From: Neoechinorhynchus agilis
Lineage: Eukaryota > Acanthocephala
Assembly (NCBI GenBank): GCA_051530055.1
Contig: JBMGUZ010000006.1
Span: 1 to 64,000 of the forward strand
DNA length: 64,000 nt
Direction: 5' to 3'
The notes under the pieces were generated by a model, which did not search any database, was not told the origin of the DNA, and saw nothing but the letters and a program-made list of their open reading frames with translations. Positions 1 to 10,913 of the stretch are shown piece after piece. The first letter of the stretch is position 1. Every line of letters begins with the position of its first letter. A program made the position numbers and the translations under genes.

Positions 1-690
1 AATGTCCCCATTTTTGACACTTGTTGCATTTTGGATAGGTACAGTCATCTTGTTGTGAAATTTTGTTCATAAAGAATTTTACTTCCATAGATTGAAAGGA
101 GCATGGAGATGTTGTTAGCTTGTCTTGAACAACAACAGGTGTTTTAACCACTGGCCGAGGAATCAGTTTCCCACGTAGTAAAGACTTTAAGAAGAATAAC
201 AGCTCACATCCGAACTTCTCCCCGAAAGCGACCCTGTCTTCATTATCTATTTCCGGTGAGAGGTCGGAAACGATGAACGTAAATGTATAGCTTTAATCCG
301 TGTATTGCAGACCAGCATCTTCCTTAAATCTAGTGAGGAAACTCCTGAATTGTTTCCTAAATAAATCGGAGATGAAGTGAATTTTCAAAACTCCACCATT
401 GAGCGAAATTGACTTAATATGACTGTAATCGTCTTTGAGTGATTTGAGCTACGGCGCTGCGTAAGCCTTGTTAAGGGATTGCCTGGGTTGAACGGGGTTC
501 GTCGTTATTGAGATCGAAAATGGCCATTTTTTAACTTGGTATCGAGGTACTGTGAATCGCTTGAATTCGCACGATGTTGAGGTTTTTGTTGTATGTTCCC
601 GAGGTGTTCATGACTCACTCTAGGAATGAAAGGTCCACCCATGTCTTCGTCCGTATCCATTAATTCCGTCACTTGGTCGTCTTAACGAGT
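1..690 (-). other. LINE ORF1-like fragment with zinc-knuckle-like motif (A1)
   Basis: The minus-strand frame from about 430 to the window edge reads like the ORF1 of Jockey/CR1-type elements. An 'SLNGGVLKIHFISDLF' stretch precedes a conserved region, and close to the window edge sits CNKCQKWGH, which resembles the start of a C-x2-C-x4-H zinc knuckle. Such proteins bind the element's RNA. The part encoding the knuckle lies in the 130 bp missing from A2 and A3. The frame has at least one stop, so this is a remnant. A Gag-like origin is the alternative, since both classes use zinc knuckles. Confidence 0.4.
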
Positions 691-871
691 TTAATTCATT
701 GTTTTAACATTATTTTCTGGTCGACATGAAAAAATACAAAATTAATGATTTATTTGGTTTCGATTTGTAGAAGGAACATAACGCGTTTTATTAATAATGC
801 GTTCAAATGGGCATAAATTTTTGTTCATTGGTACACTCGAAAGTGTTCGACCGGTTGAGATAATGTATTTT

Positions 872-1048
872 TTAACAGGTTGAAGAAACAAAGTTAAATG
901 AAGCGTTAATGTAATCTTTCTGGCGAAAAGCTAAAGTTATAAAACCTTTTGCATAAATGCTAGAATTGGTTTTTGGAAATATGAATTCATTTCCTTCAGG
1001 ATGTCGATGCTTCGCGGTCACATTGACATCTTCAATGTCCGTTTTCAT
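872..1048 (-). CDS. Small ORF, shortened member of the 81-residue family
   Basis: An ATG-started frame of 58 codons with VTAKHRHPEGNEF and 'SSIYAKGFITLAFRQKDYI'. It is a shorter version of the 81-codon ORFs at 36657-36902 and 55592-55837, ending early where the sequences differ near the 3' end. I do not recognise it. It could be a short exon or a by-product of duplicated DNA. Confidence 0.3.
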   Translation of the reverse strand: MKTDIEDVNVTAKHRHPEGNEFIFPKTNSSIYAKGFITLAFRQKDYINASFNFVSSTC

Positions 1049-1550
1049 CCCGAATTGTGGAATTGAAACAAACAGAAATCTTCATCGATGGATACAAAAA
1101 TTTTCTTTAATTTTTTTCGTTGCCCTCTGAAGTGTCCGAGCGGACACTGTACTCGTCATTGGGCTTTGGCCTGAGGCCGCAACTTACTGTAAATTGTTTC
1201 GAGATAGAAGTGAAAGTTAGAAAGCTGTTTTTCGCAGTGAGAGTTCGTTAGCGAAAATCGATACTCTTTTGATGTTCTTTGAAAAGTGAGCCTTACCTTA
1301 ACTCACGGAGAAAAACTTCTTGCGCTCTTCGCTATCTATGATCTCGTCAATAAACACCTTACCTTGAAAGTTGCGATGAATCCAACAGAGCTTAAAAGAC
1401 TAAAATTATAATTAATTTTTACCTTTCAATACAAGTATATTTGAATCTTTTCTAAAAACCAAAGTGAGATAAATATAAAAGTCGTTAAAATAAATCGTGT
1501 ATTCAAAAATTAACTTCATTGAAATCGAGTCAAGAGTTTCCACCGCAAAC

Positions 1551-1923
1551 TCTACTTAGTATACAACGCCTATGCTTTTTCGAGGCAATAAAAAGCATTA
1601 ACGAAATTCTTCAAGTCATTTCAAGCCAATGGTCTTCTTTCAGGAAAAATAACTACAAGACCGCTTTTTTAGACATATCATAATATTTCATAGCGAAACA
1701 CGAAAGCTTGAAAATCTTTTTAAACGGTCGTGGGACAGCATTTTATTAAAAATCGATAGAGACTTCTTGTTCGAAGAATGAAAGGATGGATGAGCAATAG
1801 AAAGCTCAGGAAAATATTATTGCTACCATCAAAATTCGCATTCGATGCCCTAAAGTGTTGAATGGAGGTTTCGAGCATCGTCGCATCCGAATTTAATGGC
1901 AATACTTAAAGTGATTTAATGAT
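1551..1923 (+). repeat. Dispersed segment R, copy 1
   Basis: This is a stretch of about 370 bp found seven times in the window. On the plus strand one frame starts TLLSIQRLCFFEAI and runs about 50 codons before stops. On the minus strand one frame reads SIQHFRASNANFDGSNNIFL. It is not clear which, if either, was coding. It occurs twice per full block, once near the start and once just downstream of the PPPGF gene, so it may mark an older internal duplication. Confidence 0.7.
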
Positions 1924-2089
1924 CAAGAATTACCAAACGATCCGGTCATCTTTAAAAAATAATTTATATTAAATAGTTTTTATTCGACGTTTTTTAGGTT
2001 GACCATGGTATAAAATATTTGAAATATTACAATATTGTTTGTGTAACTTTAAAAGACTGTAAAAATTATACGATCACAATTATAGTTGC

Positions 2090-2700
2090 AAATGATTAAA
2101 AGGTATCAAATGATAAATTAAGATGTAGAACAAAGTAATTCTAATTTCCAGCTTTGTCGTGCTTTGAGAACGGCGTTGCCTCTGCATAACAAAACGTGCG
2201 CGGAAGGTCAAGTAATTCAAAAATTAAATTTTTGTAGAACCGATGGAAAATCTTGTGTCCCCTTATCAAAGATATTGCAATTATTTTATTTTTTGAAGTC
2301 TGGTCAGCCGGTAACTTTTATCCAGTATCTACGTTGGGCCATTTTACGGTTTATATCGGTGGGCTGCGTGCCCAAGGAAAATTATCAGCCGTGAAAAAGG
2401 CTACACATAGATATTTTATTTTATATTTGGCACTGATTTTGATCACGGCTGTTTAAAAGGAAACTCAAATCAACAGATGAATTGATTTACTTTTTAAAAT
2501 ATTTTCAATTTTCCATGGTATTATTCATAAGCACTTACTTTGAATAACTACACTCGTAGAGATCAATAAATCGTTGTTTTACAATCTTGTTTTACTTTAT
2601 TCGATTAGAAAATAGTTTTACGCGGCCAAGTTTAATTCGAAAATCTGATGTTTGATTTAAAGAATGCTTGCCTTCACTGGATCTTATGTCAAGCAGAATT
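2090..2700 (+). repeat. Segment S, copy 1
   Basis: Further copies are at 18690-19310, 23280-23890 and 53900-54500 (inverted). A plus-strand frame includes ALPLHNKTCAEGQ and then SVGCVPKENYQ, open for about 76 codons in two copies but with a non-ATG start. The right part contains a conserved MFDLKNACLHWIL stretch, also an ATG-started frame, just before LINE A. I recognise nothing here and regard both frames as doubtful. Confidence 0.5.
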
Positions 2701-2734
2701 GCAGATGAATGTAAATTCATATGTACTATATCGA

Positions 2735-4210
2735 TTTATTTTTTCTTTACATTACATTACGCCCATTACATGTCATCCGAACGCTGGCAGCGTTCCATCG
2801 CTGGACCGCCAGACTCAAGTTTTGTCGCAAGAAAGTGATTGACTGTGGCTCCTTCGTCGCATTCGCGATACGTCGCCCCAGTTCATTCACGAATTCCGCT
2901 GCGGCCTTTCCAAATGCCCCGTAAGTCTCTACTCCGAAAGGCAGGAATAAAAACTTAGAGGCTAACTCATGATACTTCGCGGTCCTACGTTCCTCCGCTC
3001 TCGTTGCCGCGGCTTCTGCGCCTAATTTAGCGGTCGTTATATTGCAGTTTGCCAGCGTATCGACGCATGTTGCGTCCCATATAAGGCATCTGCCACGTGA
3101 TCGGGGAAAGATCGTTACCTGGACGTTTCCCGTCTGGGCGGCAGAGATTTTTTGGCTCCAGGATGCAGAGCGCATGAATCGATCTCAGCGCTCGACTTAT
3201 GATGGCATTGATTTCAGCATGGCGGGAAAACGTCCTGGGGACCGCTTACATGGGAGTCCCTTGCTGTCCACTGTGACACCACATCGACATTTATGAGCGA
3301 CGCAAATGTCCATTCCGAATCTGAGACAGTAAGCAATACGGAAGGTCTCATCACCCAGCAAAGTGCCCAAATTTGAGGATGGTAGAGCATCAAGCCAGGC
3401 TCTAGATTCTTTGGTCGAACAAGCAGCGAGAGGGATCCCAGCCATTTCATCCATCTGGTCTTGTAATTGAGATTGAACCCGATGAACGAGTGGAGAATCT
3501 TACGCTTGCTGTTTGTTGCTTTCTCTAGGTATCTGTGTTTGCCAGCTTTATGTTGTCCAATTTCACAAAAGCTCGATCGAAATGCTCCGCGTTGACCTCC
3601 GGAAAAATATTGGTTGAGTACTTAAGACTAGCACAAATGGAGGCAAGGAAAGCCGGTAAAGTGACATCTTTAGTCTGTAGTAGTCCGGAACCCCCACTTA
3701 ATGTCGGTAATGTAGCTTGTCTCCATGATGTATCGTCAAAGGCGATGTTAAGCATTTTCTCCAGCTCACCGCGCAATAGGCAGTCCAATTTATCGAGGTC
3801 GTCCGTGTTGTCGAAGGCAGGAACAGTCCTTAGTTTGTGCAGGAGCTTAGGCACGAAGAGGCAGTTCTTTACCAAAAAGATTGCTTCATGGCTCTTCAAA
3901 TCCGATGTTCTCTTGCATATCAGCTTTAGCTCTGAAGCGGTCATTTCAATATCCTTTGGCAGATTCTCCTTCATCACGCAAGATCCCAATAGACGAAGCT
4001 TACTAAGATTAATGGTTTCTATTCCTAGTGCAACCGATGAAAACTCATCCAATATAATTGACTCGTTTTTTCCATTCATGTTTAGCAGCAGAATTTGGCA
4101 CTTTGTGAAATTGAGTTGCAACCCCAGTTCTTTGGTTTTTTCTACGAGTATTTTAAAATCGTCCAGAACTATTGCTGCCGCGTTTGTCGCTATCGGACTT
4201 TACATCGTTG
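2735..4210 (-). mobile_element. LINE A (RLE-type), 5'-truncated, copy in A1
   Basis: The minus strand encodes the C-terminal half of a non-LTR retrotransposon protein. First comes the end of the reverse transcriptase (3525-4121), with LQLNFTKC, 'SHEAIFLVKNCLFVPKLL' and DTSWRQATLP. Then comes a restriction-like endonuclease region with a CRCG motif and 'FPRSRGRCLIWDATCVDT'. The fingers and palm of the reverse transcriptase are absent, as expected from 5' truncation. Two frame changes separate the pieces here, one near 3500-3525 and one near 3120-3180. The large plus-strand ORF at 3535-4221 is antisense and not real. Confidence 0.8.
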
Positions 4211-4560
4211 TCGAAAACTAACTGTTAGTGAACTTTTCAAACTTTCAGCGCTTGCTTTCTTCTCAAAAATATGAATTTTGGACGCATTATCCATTTTTTA
4301 TTTTTTAAAAACCTATTGTTAGTCGTCGTATGCGCTATTGAAGAACTTCGGAATCGTTTTTAGATTCTAATAACCAAGAAATAAGCGTTTACGTTTTGAT
4401 TTTTAATTTTTTTGTCAGTTCAAACCTTAAAATAATTATGTTCTTTACGTAACATTCAAACGCATTGCTTTTGGCTAATTTCAAAGCGATAATCGATGTT
4501 TTATTCTTTGAATGCCGAATAAGTTTAAAGGGTAAATACGGACCGCTATGCCAAATTCGA
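4210..4560. other. Spacer between LINE A and the next coding-like stretch
   Basis: AT-rich DNA with no gene that I can support; duplicated at 25413-25735. Confidence 0.4.
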
Positions 4561-4935
4561 CGTTTCGGGTTTTATGGACTTTTTCTTCCCATTTACACCA
4601 GCAAATAAAATAGAACAACAGTGCAATATTCTTCGTCCGTTTAACGATCCAAAATTAATGGTGAAATCTTTTGAACCAGACAAATAATTTATTGCTTCCG
4701 GTTTTTTTATCGTTATGTTTGTTTATGGTGGAAATTGTGAAGGAGTTTTATTAAATCCCATAAAAGGAGCTCCGTTCAAAGGCCTAGATTTTTGTATCTA
4801 CACGACGAAAGCTGAATCATTAAGCTCCATGGTGAAGAAACGAGATGAATATGAAAGCTAACAGAATTACCCTCACGAATGTTTGCCAACCAAACAAATT
4901 TGAAAGAAGAACTAAAGAACGCAAATAAGCTCTAA
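4555..4935 (+). pseudogene. Unknown coding-like stretch (A1 copy)
   Basis: This is the A1 counterpart of 25735-26130. The same frame is visible but carries an additional stop and a one-base shift near 4860-4880 compared with A2. Function unknown. Confidence 0.35.
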
Positions 4936-5625
4936 GGAGAGGCACCAATGCCAGTTCCGCGATGCTGAACCATTTTGAGCAACAAGGCAAGGTTCCAAGG
5001 CTGTTGGCGTCTTAGAAGCTTCAGTCGTAATTTCCATTTTCTCGATTGATACATCGGTCGTTCTTAAAGATTCGGCAGTTGTTATTTCTGTAAGCTCTAG
5101 CGAGGTCGTTTTAATTGACTCGATATCCAAACTTGAATTCGTCGTTCGGTGGTCGTCAAATATAACCTTTGGTTTCACGTCGGCGCCTTTGAGTATCGAT
5201 TTATGCTCTATTCCTTCAGTCTTCGGCTGAGCAGGAATCCCAGTAATGCTCACTCCTTTGACTATATTCTTTGTGTTTTTCTGAGACGGTACCTCTGCTT
5301 TGCTCGCCTGAGATGGCAATGTTTGTGCTTCATATCCCTTGTAACTTTTATTCCACCTTGATTGATAATTTTGATTGCACCAGTTATTTCCGCATGGATT
5401 TGGGCCGAAATCGTACGACGGAGAATTTATCAATGCTGCACTTGGAGACGCCGAACTCTACTTTTTTGCCAAAGATTTAGAATCGCCAGTTGAGCTTCTC
5501 ATCTCGATTGCTTCGGTTCCTAGCGAAAATCCTACTTTAATTCGCGATTCCATTCCAGGTACTGATTCACCAGACGAAGCGATCGGAGGATCCTTCTCGA
5601 GGAGAAATGTAGCTAAAATCTTTTA
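4912..5625 (-). CDS. Ser/Thr/Glu-rich hypothetical protein (A1)
   Basis: On the minus strand 173 codons are open from 5433 to 4912. The same frame continues upstream to about 5625, crossing one TAG just before SSASPSAALINSP. The protein is low-complexity, with FGPNPCGNNWCNQNYQSRWN near its start, then repeats of the kind LDIESIKTTSLELTEITTAE, and looks disordered. There is no clear ATG for the 173-codon part. It may be part of a host gene or an old element. I do not recognise it. Confidence 0.35.
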
Positions 5626-5639
5626 AGATAACTCGATGG

Positions 5640-6111
5640 TCTTTTTGTGTGAGTGTTTCTTATGTCTTGAACGACATCAGCAAACAACATTTCTAAGTCG
5701 CTTTTGTTACGATTTGCGCATTTTAAAAATTTTATTGCTTTTTAATTTTACTTTAAACAAGCCTCATACATACATTACAACAAAATTAACACACACATCG
5801 TCCTTTTTCTGATACATTTTATAAGAATTTCCGTAAGCGTTGATCAAGGCAGAAGAGCAAGACTAAATGTTGGATTAATATCAAATCTCTCAGTGTTTCT
5901 CTGCTGTCTTTAGAAATATTTTAAGAGGGATCCAGTGCAATAAGGCTAAGAATCAAGCGCGAGACTTCTCAACTTCTCGCTTCTGATAGTCGATATGCCC
6001 GCTTCATCACTGATCAATAGTAAGTATTATCGGATTATTTATCTGTAAAAACAGCAGAGCCCACTTTTACATACCCTCGAGGAGGGGAAAGGAGAAGAAA
6101 GCGAGGGCGAT
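5640..6111. other. No gene seen
   Basis: AT-rich DNA, followed from about 6080 by a purine-rich run just before the small ORF at 6112. Duplicated at 26830-27302. Confidence 0.4.
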
Positions 6112-6291
6112 ATGTTCGACATGGAAAAGGTGAATCAACCAAATCGATCAAAGAAGAAGAAAATGGAAATTGAAGTGAGGATCAACGGATTACGATGCAC
6201 CACGCAATTCGCCACAAAGGCGGAGGTGAGCACTTGTGGCACGGAATCGGGCGTCCAAAACTCCAGAGAAGGCGTGTTAAGGCGGGGATAA
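6112..6291 (+). CDS. Lysine-rich 59-residue ORF (A1)
   Basis: An ATG-started frame of 59 codons beginning MFDMEKVNQPNRSKKKKMEI and containing VRINGLRCTTQF. It is identical in A2 (27303-27482). A good 5' splice-like sequence, GAG/GTGAGC, lies at about 6226-6229, so it might be a first exon, but I cannot find a convincing partner. Some resemblance to the start of a retroelement protease was considered and is too short to support. Unrecognised. Confidence 0.3.
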   Translation: MFDMEKVNQPNRSKKKKMEIEVRINGLRCTTQFATKAEVSTCGTESGVQNSREGVLRRG

Positions 6292-6379
6292 AAATAAACT
6301 AGTTAATGTGCCGTGTGACGGTTCAGCGCACAATCGTATAGAAACAACTAAGATCAGTTCGTCAGTCAAAAACATTCGC

Positions 6380-7030
6380 TTTTTCAACTTGATGTTAGTC
6401 ATTTTCTAAAAAAAATCCAGTTTAAAAATCGTAGCTGCTTCCGAACATTGTCAATATCTTTTTATAGCATTTTGATATTTGTGGAAAAATCCAATTTAAA
6501 CTTTTCTAATGGTTTCAGAACTCCAGCAAAAGAATAAACTTTCGCGCTTAAAGATATTTCAACCGCTCCTTGGATTTCACGTTAAGAAATATTTTGAGTT
6601 CTTCAATTAGATCCAATAGTTTTGTCAGTACTTTCTCTTTCCTCAGCTTGTGAACTTTGGCACGCAGAACAAAATCACTATAATTGCTATCGTATTCTTG
6701 TAGCAATGTCTTAAAACTGTTTGTGATTTAAAAGATTTGCATGAATAAAGTTTAAAATTTTAACAACAATAGACATAACATTTTGCAGCTTATCGTCTTT
6801 AAGTTTTTAACACAAAGTTTGCTGGTTAATAATACATTGATAAGCTCGGAAAATCGTTATCGGCTACCAGGAACACAATCTGGCCTTTTCTCCGTCCAAC
6901 CATTATTGACCGATAAGAACTTTCTCATAAAGTTATCATTGCTTAATAAAAATTCCTTCAGTGTCTTTTATGTATATCGTTGCCGTTTGTTAAATTTTGT
7001 GTTGGAATCAGTGCCAGCAATTCTTCTTTA
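6380..7030 (-). mobile_element. Possible hAT transposase remnant (A1)
   Basis: On the minus strand, a 59-codon frame without ATG (6548-6727) contains LRKEKVLTKLLDLIEELKIF. This resembles the helix before the 'LADI..HLN.LN' region of hAT-family (ZBED/SCAND-like) transposases, which cut and paste DNA. In another minus frame just downstream is FAGVLKPLEKFKLDF, matching the expected next part in position and pattern. Both are short and in different frames, so this is a tentative call. The copy at 27571-28221 is the same. Confidence 0.3.
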
Positions 7031-7224
7031 AGTTTATGTTTCAAGTAAAATCTAACCCAAATTGTGAGTTGTTCTGTGTCGATGCATTCCTTAAATCAAA
7101 ATACAACTTTTGAATCGTATTGATTCATGGGCTAAGGAGTTCAACAAATGCGCGAGTTATCCAGATCAATAAATAAAGCTGGACAGCATAGTTAACGCGA
7201 GTTTTTAAATGATTGTCAATATAA

Positions 7225-7614
7225 ATGTATACCAACGTTCAGTCGTTGGCGGAGGGTGGTAAGCGGTCACACAATTCCCTTCGCATCCCATTATCCTCGG
7301 CTGTTCGAGAGCCACTGCTATCAGGCTCAGGATCATCATCAATCTCGACCGCGGAGGAATACTTGGTTCTTCCCATAAAAAGGTGGCCAGGTATATTAAC
7401 GATTACTTCAAATCCGATCATGCGAAAGGATGCGATAATTTCACAATCTCTAACTCCTTGCATTCGATCATTCCATAACGAAGGAATAAAGCACGTAGAT
7501 GGAGTAACCTATTTCGGTGGAACATTAAGAATTTATCTTAGAGATCAGAAATGGCTCCATAAACTGGAATTGTTCGCAGTCTCACTTGTCCAACGAAATC
7601 TTTCAAATATCTAA
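7225..7614 (+). CDS. Hypothetical 129-residue ORF (A1)
   Basis: ATG-started and identical in A2 (28416-28805). It begins MYTNVQSLAEGGKRSH, has a serine-rich middle, and ends VQRNLSNI. The antisense frame (7239-7463) is also open, 74 codons, and contains the acidic stretch AVEIDDDPEPDSSGSRT, so strand choice is uncertain. The next coding-like stretch on the plus strand overlaps its end in a different frame. No known domain is seen. Confidence 0.3.
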   Translation: MYTNVQSLAEGGKRSHNSLRIPLSSAVREPLLSGSGSSSISTAEEYLVLPIKRWPGILTITSNPIMRKDAIISQSLTPCIRSFHNEGIKHVDGVTYFGGTLRIYLRDQKWLHKLELFAVSLVQRNLSNI

Positions 7615-7814
7615 ATCGTATCAGAAGGTCCAATTTTGGGCTAATGGCGTTAAGCCCAGGCTAGAAACGAATTTGAGCGTCGTTTTGACATTAAGGTCAA
7701 ACTTCTTCTAAAATCTCGAAAAAATGGTCTTCCGATTTCAATTGCCTTAGTGGAAGGATTGCGACAGGTTCGGGACGAGCTCTGCTATAAGCAATATGAT
7801 GCCTCATCGAGAAC

Positions 7815-8187
7815 TCTACTTAGTATACAACGCCTATGCTTTTTCGAGGCAATAAAAAGAGTTAACGATATTCTTCAGGTCATTTCAAGCCAATGGTCGT
7901 CTTTCAAGGAAAATAACTACAAGACCGCTTTTTAGACATATTGGAATATTTCACAGCGAAACACGAAAGCTTGAAAATCTGTTTCTACGATCTTTGGACA
8001 GCATTTTATTAAAAAACGATAGAGACTTCTTGTTCGAAGAATCAAATCATTGATGAGCAATAAAAAGCTCAGGAAAATATTATTGCTACCATCAAAATTC
8101 GAATTCGATGCCCTAAAGTGTTGAATAGAGGTTTCGAGCATCGTCGTATCCGAATTTTATGGCAATACTTAAAGTGATTTTATGATC
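7815..8187 (+). repeat. Dispersed segment R, copy 2
   Basis: Same segment as 1551-1923. Here the plus-strand frame connects upstream to the coding-like stretch described at 28777-29136. Confidence 0.7.
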
Positions 8188-8480
8188 TTTTTGCAATGCA
8201 AATTCTCTCTTTTAAGAATCGCTTCTATGGAACCTCATCCTATTTCTCTTCTACTCTTATCATTTGCAACTTCGTGTACACGCTTACCAACGCTCTCATT
8301 AATTCAAATTTAGAACATTGGAGGATTGGCTACCACAAATAAAGAAATGGTGCGATATAAAAATCAAGTGCTCCCAAATATTTGTATGATTGTATAAGTG
8401 ATAATGAGCCAAGGCCTTGTTCGAATATGAAACATTTTTAATTTCACGAACAGTTACAAAACTATATAATAATAACACAT

Positions 8481-8486
8481 TTTATT
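8481..8486 (-). promoter_or_regulatory. Poly(A) signal of PPPGF gene copy 1
   Basis: AATAAA on the minus strand, 27 bases after the TGA stop. The same hexamer is at 29682-29687 after copy 2. A TATAAA stands at the same place after copy 3. A short 3' end of this kind supports a real transcript. Confidence 0.5.
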
Positions 8487-8512
8487 AATAATCGATACTT
8501 AACTTTGAACGG

Positions 8513-9358
8513 TCAGAAAAATATCCTTCTGAAGTAGTTGAATGCCGCAACGGCTACTTGGTAAACGGCATCAATAATATTCTTTATTGTTGTCAATCCA
8601 TTCCAAGGTTTCGATACGATATTCGGCTCCGTTTGCGTGCTACTGTCTTGCAAATCTATTATCTTGCACGTCGCTGGGCGTACATAACGACCTTGAGGTT
8701 CTTTTGGCCCTACTTCACTAAATAAAGTGAAAAACTCGCTGTATTTTTCGAATTCCAACGACGACTCATTAAATATATCGGTTGATTCCTGTAAATCGAG
8801 AAACGATTCGTAGTAATCTTCGTTTCCATTCCAAACGTGATTAAAGGCCGGATTCTCACAATAGAGAAGAGGTGAGCCATATTCGTCCATTCCTGATCGT
8901 GAATCGTAATAATCAAAAGTCACGTTCTCGAAACCTGGTGGAGTTGAGAAGTATCCTTCGTTTTCGGGCTCGTAATCGTAATAAGAAAATGAGCAATTTT
9001 CAAAACCTGGTGGAGGTAAGCAATATTCTTCATTTCCAATCGATGAATGATTATTACTGAAGTCATCTATGCTTGGTGGTGACTCATTGAAAATAAAAGT
9101 GAAATCATCAAAGCCGGGCGGAGGTGCACAATTATTTATAGTATTATCTGCGTTTTCCAAAATTTTTTCGACTTCTCGATCGAGGTAAATATCATCATCG
9201 AAGGGATTATATATTTGGTGACCTTGGTGAATAATGTTGAACGTTGGTGGATCTGGATGACTGAAACTATTGGGTTGACCAGAGATGTGGTTCCGCAGGA
9301 ATTGTGCGCTTTCCTCGATTGGTGGTGCCCTTATCCCGAATGGTTGTCTTGTCGTCAT
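8513..9358 (-). CDS. PPPGF-repeat acidic protein, copy 1
   Basis: A 281-residue ATG-started ORF, the best gene candidate in the window. The N-terminus (1-76) is polar, with YNPFDDDIYLDREVEKIL at 50-67. Three related motifs follow: APPPGFDDFTF at 78-88, LPPPGFENCSF at 114-124 and TPPGFENVTF at 139-148. They are set in acidic, tyrosine-rich linkers. Residues 254-281 form an amphipathic, partly hydrophobic end finishing in NYFRRIFF. There is no signal peptide. AATAAA lies 27 bases after the stop. I know no family with this layout; proline-glycine-phenylalanine motifs often serve as protein-binding sites, which is inference here. This copy differs from copy 2 at 8 residues and from copy 3 at 5. 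Confidence 0.7.
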   Translation of the reverse strand: MTTRQPFGIRAPPIEESAQFLRNHISGQPNSFSHPDPPTFNIIHQGHQIYNPFDDDIYLDREVEKILENADNTINNCAPPPGFDDFTFIFNESPPSIDDFSNNHSSIGNEEYCLPPPGFENCSFSYYDYEPENEGYFSTPPGFENVTFDYYDSRSGMDEYGSPLLYCENPAFNHVWNGNEDYYESFLDLQESTDIFNESSLEFEKYSEFFTLFSEVGPKEPQGRYVRPATCKIIDLQDSSTQTEPNIVSKPWNGLTTIKNIIDAVYQVAVAAFNYFRRIFF

Positions 9359-10057
9359 ACTTCAAATCTGTAGCTCTGAACTGTCTAAAATTAGGAAACT
9401 ACGGTTAGTCGAGATTTTGGAGGCTTTACTTTCTTTATCAGGTCTTCTAATGATCTACCAAAAAGTTCAGTTACTTAACAGCTAAATGTTTCTATAAACC
9501 TGACGCAGCGCTTCGAATGGCATGTGATTTTCAAATCATTCCAAATTAAAACTAATGCAATTTCTGCAAATTTTATGACATTTCATATCCCTAAAACCCC
9601 GCTGAATTGCAACATTCTGATTGGGGAATTCTTTACTGTATCGCTTTCGACACTTATCAAGACGTTACAACGGATATCATTAACGTATTGATAGTCTACG
9701 GTTGAAACTCCGATACGTGTCAAAGAGGTCGATTTTTATCAGTCGATTGAACCGTAAAATTAATGACACACAACTAATGAGGCGTGAAAATTCGTTTCGG
9801 AACAAGCGACTTAGTTGTTGTTAATACCTTACAGCTACTTTAGCATTAAAATTCGATGTTTTTTTACAAAGACAGGTAATTAGAGCATGCTGATTGGCTA
9901 CTTTTCATTGAGGAAACCATACACGTGATGTTCCGAATATGTGGAGGGAAAAACGTTTGTGCTAATACCTCGCTATCTATTGATTGACTAACCCATTTCA
10001 TCAAATTTTACTTCCAAAAATACCCCAAAAATACAGATTCAATTTGAGATCTCATGA
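9359..10057. promoter_or_regulatory. Intergenic stretch between divergent coding regions
   Basis: About 700 bp separate the PPPGF ORF (minus) from the plus-strand coding-like pieces that follow. If both are genes, it would hold a shared promoter region. No clear TATA box or other motif stands out. It is well conserved in all four copies except for a missing part in 62840-62950. Confidence 0.25.
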
Positions 10058-10267
10058 TGTAAATTTGTCCGAAATTTCCACCCTCGATTTAATAGAAAAA
10101 TTTCTTGCTAGCATTTTATTAGATTTTTGAAAGAATGCAACGCGGACGAAAATTGTCTCGAAACCGTTATCCAATATCTCTTCTCTTTTGAAGCATTTAA
10201 TTTTATTAAAACCGCTTTGCCGTTATTGAACGAAGAAAAAGATTTGAATTCAACCCCCTGCAGGTGA
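10058..10267 (+). pseudogene. Exon-like open frame, A1 copy
   Basis: The plus-strand frame reads NADENCLETVIQYLFSFEAF and LPLLNEEKDLNSTPCR, clearly coding-like. It has one TAG in this copy. It ends at CTGCAG/GTGAAA, which resembles a 5' splice site, so it may be an exon. In the inverted copy (51547-51777) the frame is open for 76 codons. Not recognised. Confidence 0.35.
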
Positions 10268-10415
10268 AATGCAAATATGGACGCTAATTTTGAACTTGCG
10301 GAATCGAAAACAATTCCAGCAAGCCCAAAGGCTTCAATCTTATAATTCCAACCTAAATAATGAATGAAATAGTAGGAAAAGAAGCGCTAAAGACCACGAT
10401 GATAGTTTCACCAAT

Positions 10416-10727
10416 ATGCTAAAATGTTTATTGTGCCAAAAAATTAATAGTATCAATACTCTCAGTGTGCATTTCGGACCATTGCATCTTAATTAGAGAT
10501 ACAAAAGCAATCGAGAGAATTGCTATAAAATATTCAACGAAAAGCTATCTTGTGAACGTCATAGTATGAATCCAAAAGACGATATCCATGTAGATTCTCC
10601 CAAGCTCAGGGTAGAAATTAAGTATCGAAATATAATTACACCTATGAACAAATCAACATCTAAGGAGGAATTGGATAAGCTTATTGAGATTAAATTGCCA
10701 AAAGATGAATGTCAAATTCAAGAGTAA
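10416..10727 (+). pseudogene. C2H2-like zinc-finger ORF with one stop (A1)
   Basis: Same 103-residue frame as 51107-51418, but with a TAG after the finger (HLN then stop). The A2 copy (31617-31928) has the same stop, so it predates the A1/A2 duplication or was carried by conversion. Confidence 0.5.
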
Positions 10728-10913
10728 AGTAACTATCAAAAAGAAAGTGTCCCTTCCAATTAATAAAAGTATCCATAAAAATCAATAGGTTGTAGATTCT
10801 ATCTCTTGATAAAAAAAACAGCAATTGACATGTCTTAATGACAACATTTTTCCTTCCGCAATATTAAAAAGCACGTTATAAATATTGCTCACGCGCTGGA
10901 ATAATGACGTTCC

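Noticed and set aside
3535-4221. 228-codon plus-strand ORF (and its copy 24727-25413)
   Set aside because: It is antisense to LINE A reverse transcriptase, which has clear family motifs on the minus strand; its own composition is unlike a protein.
6112-6291. Reading the 59-residue ORF as a retroelement protease start
   Set aside because: Only about 15 residues resemble the family, and no further protease or neighbouring retroelement region is seen.
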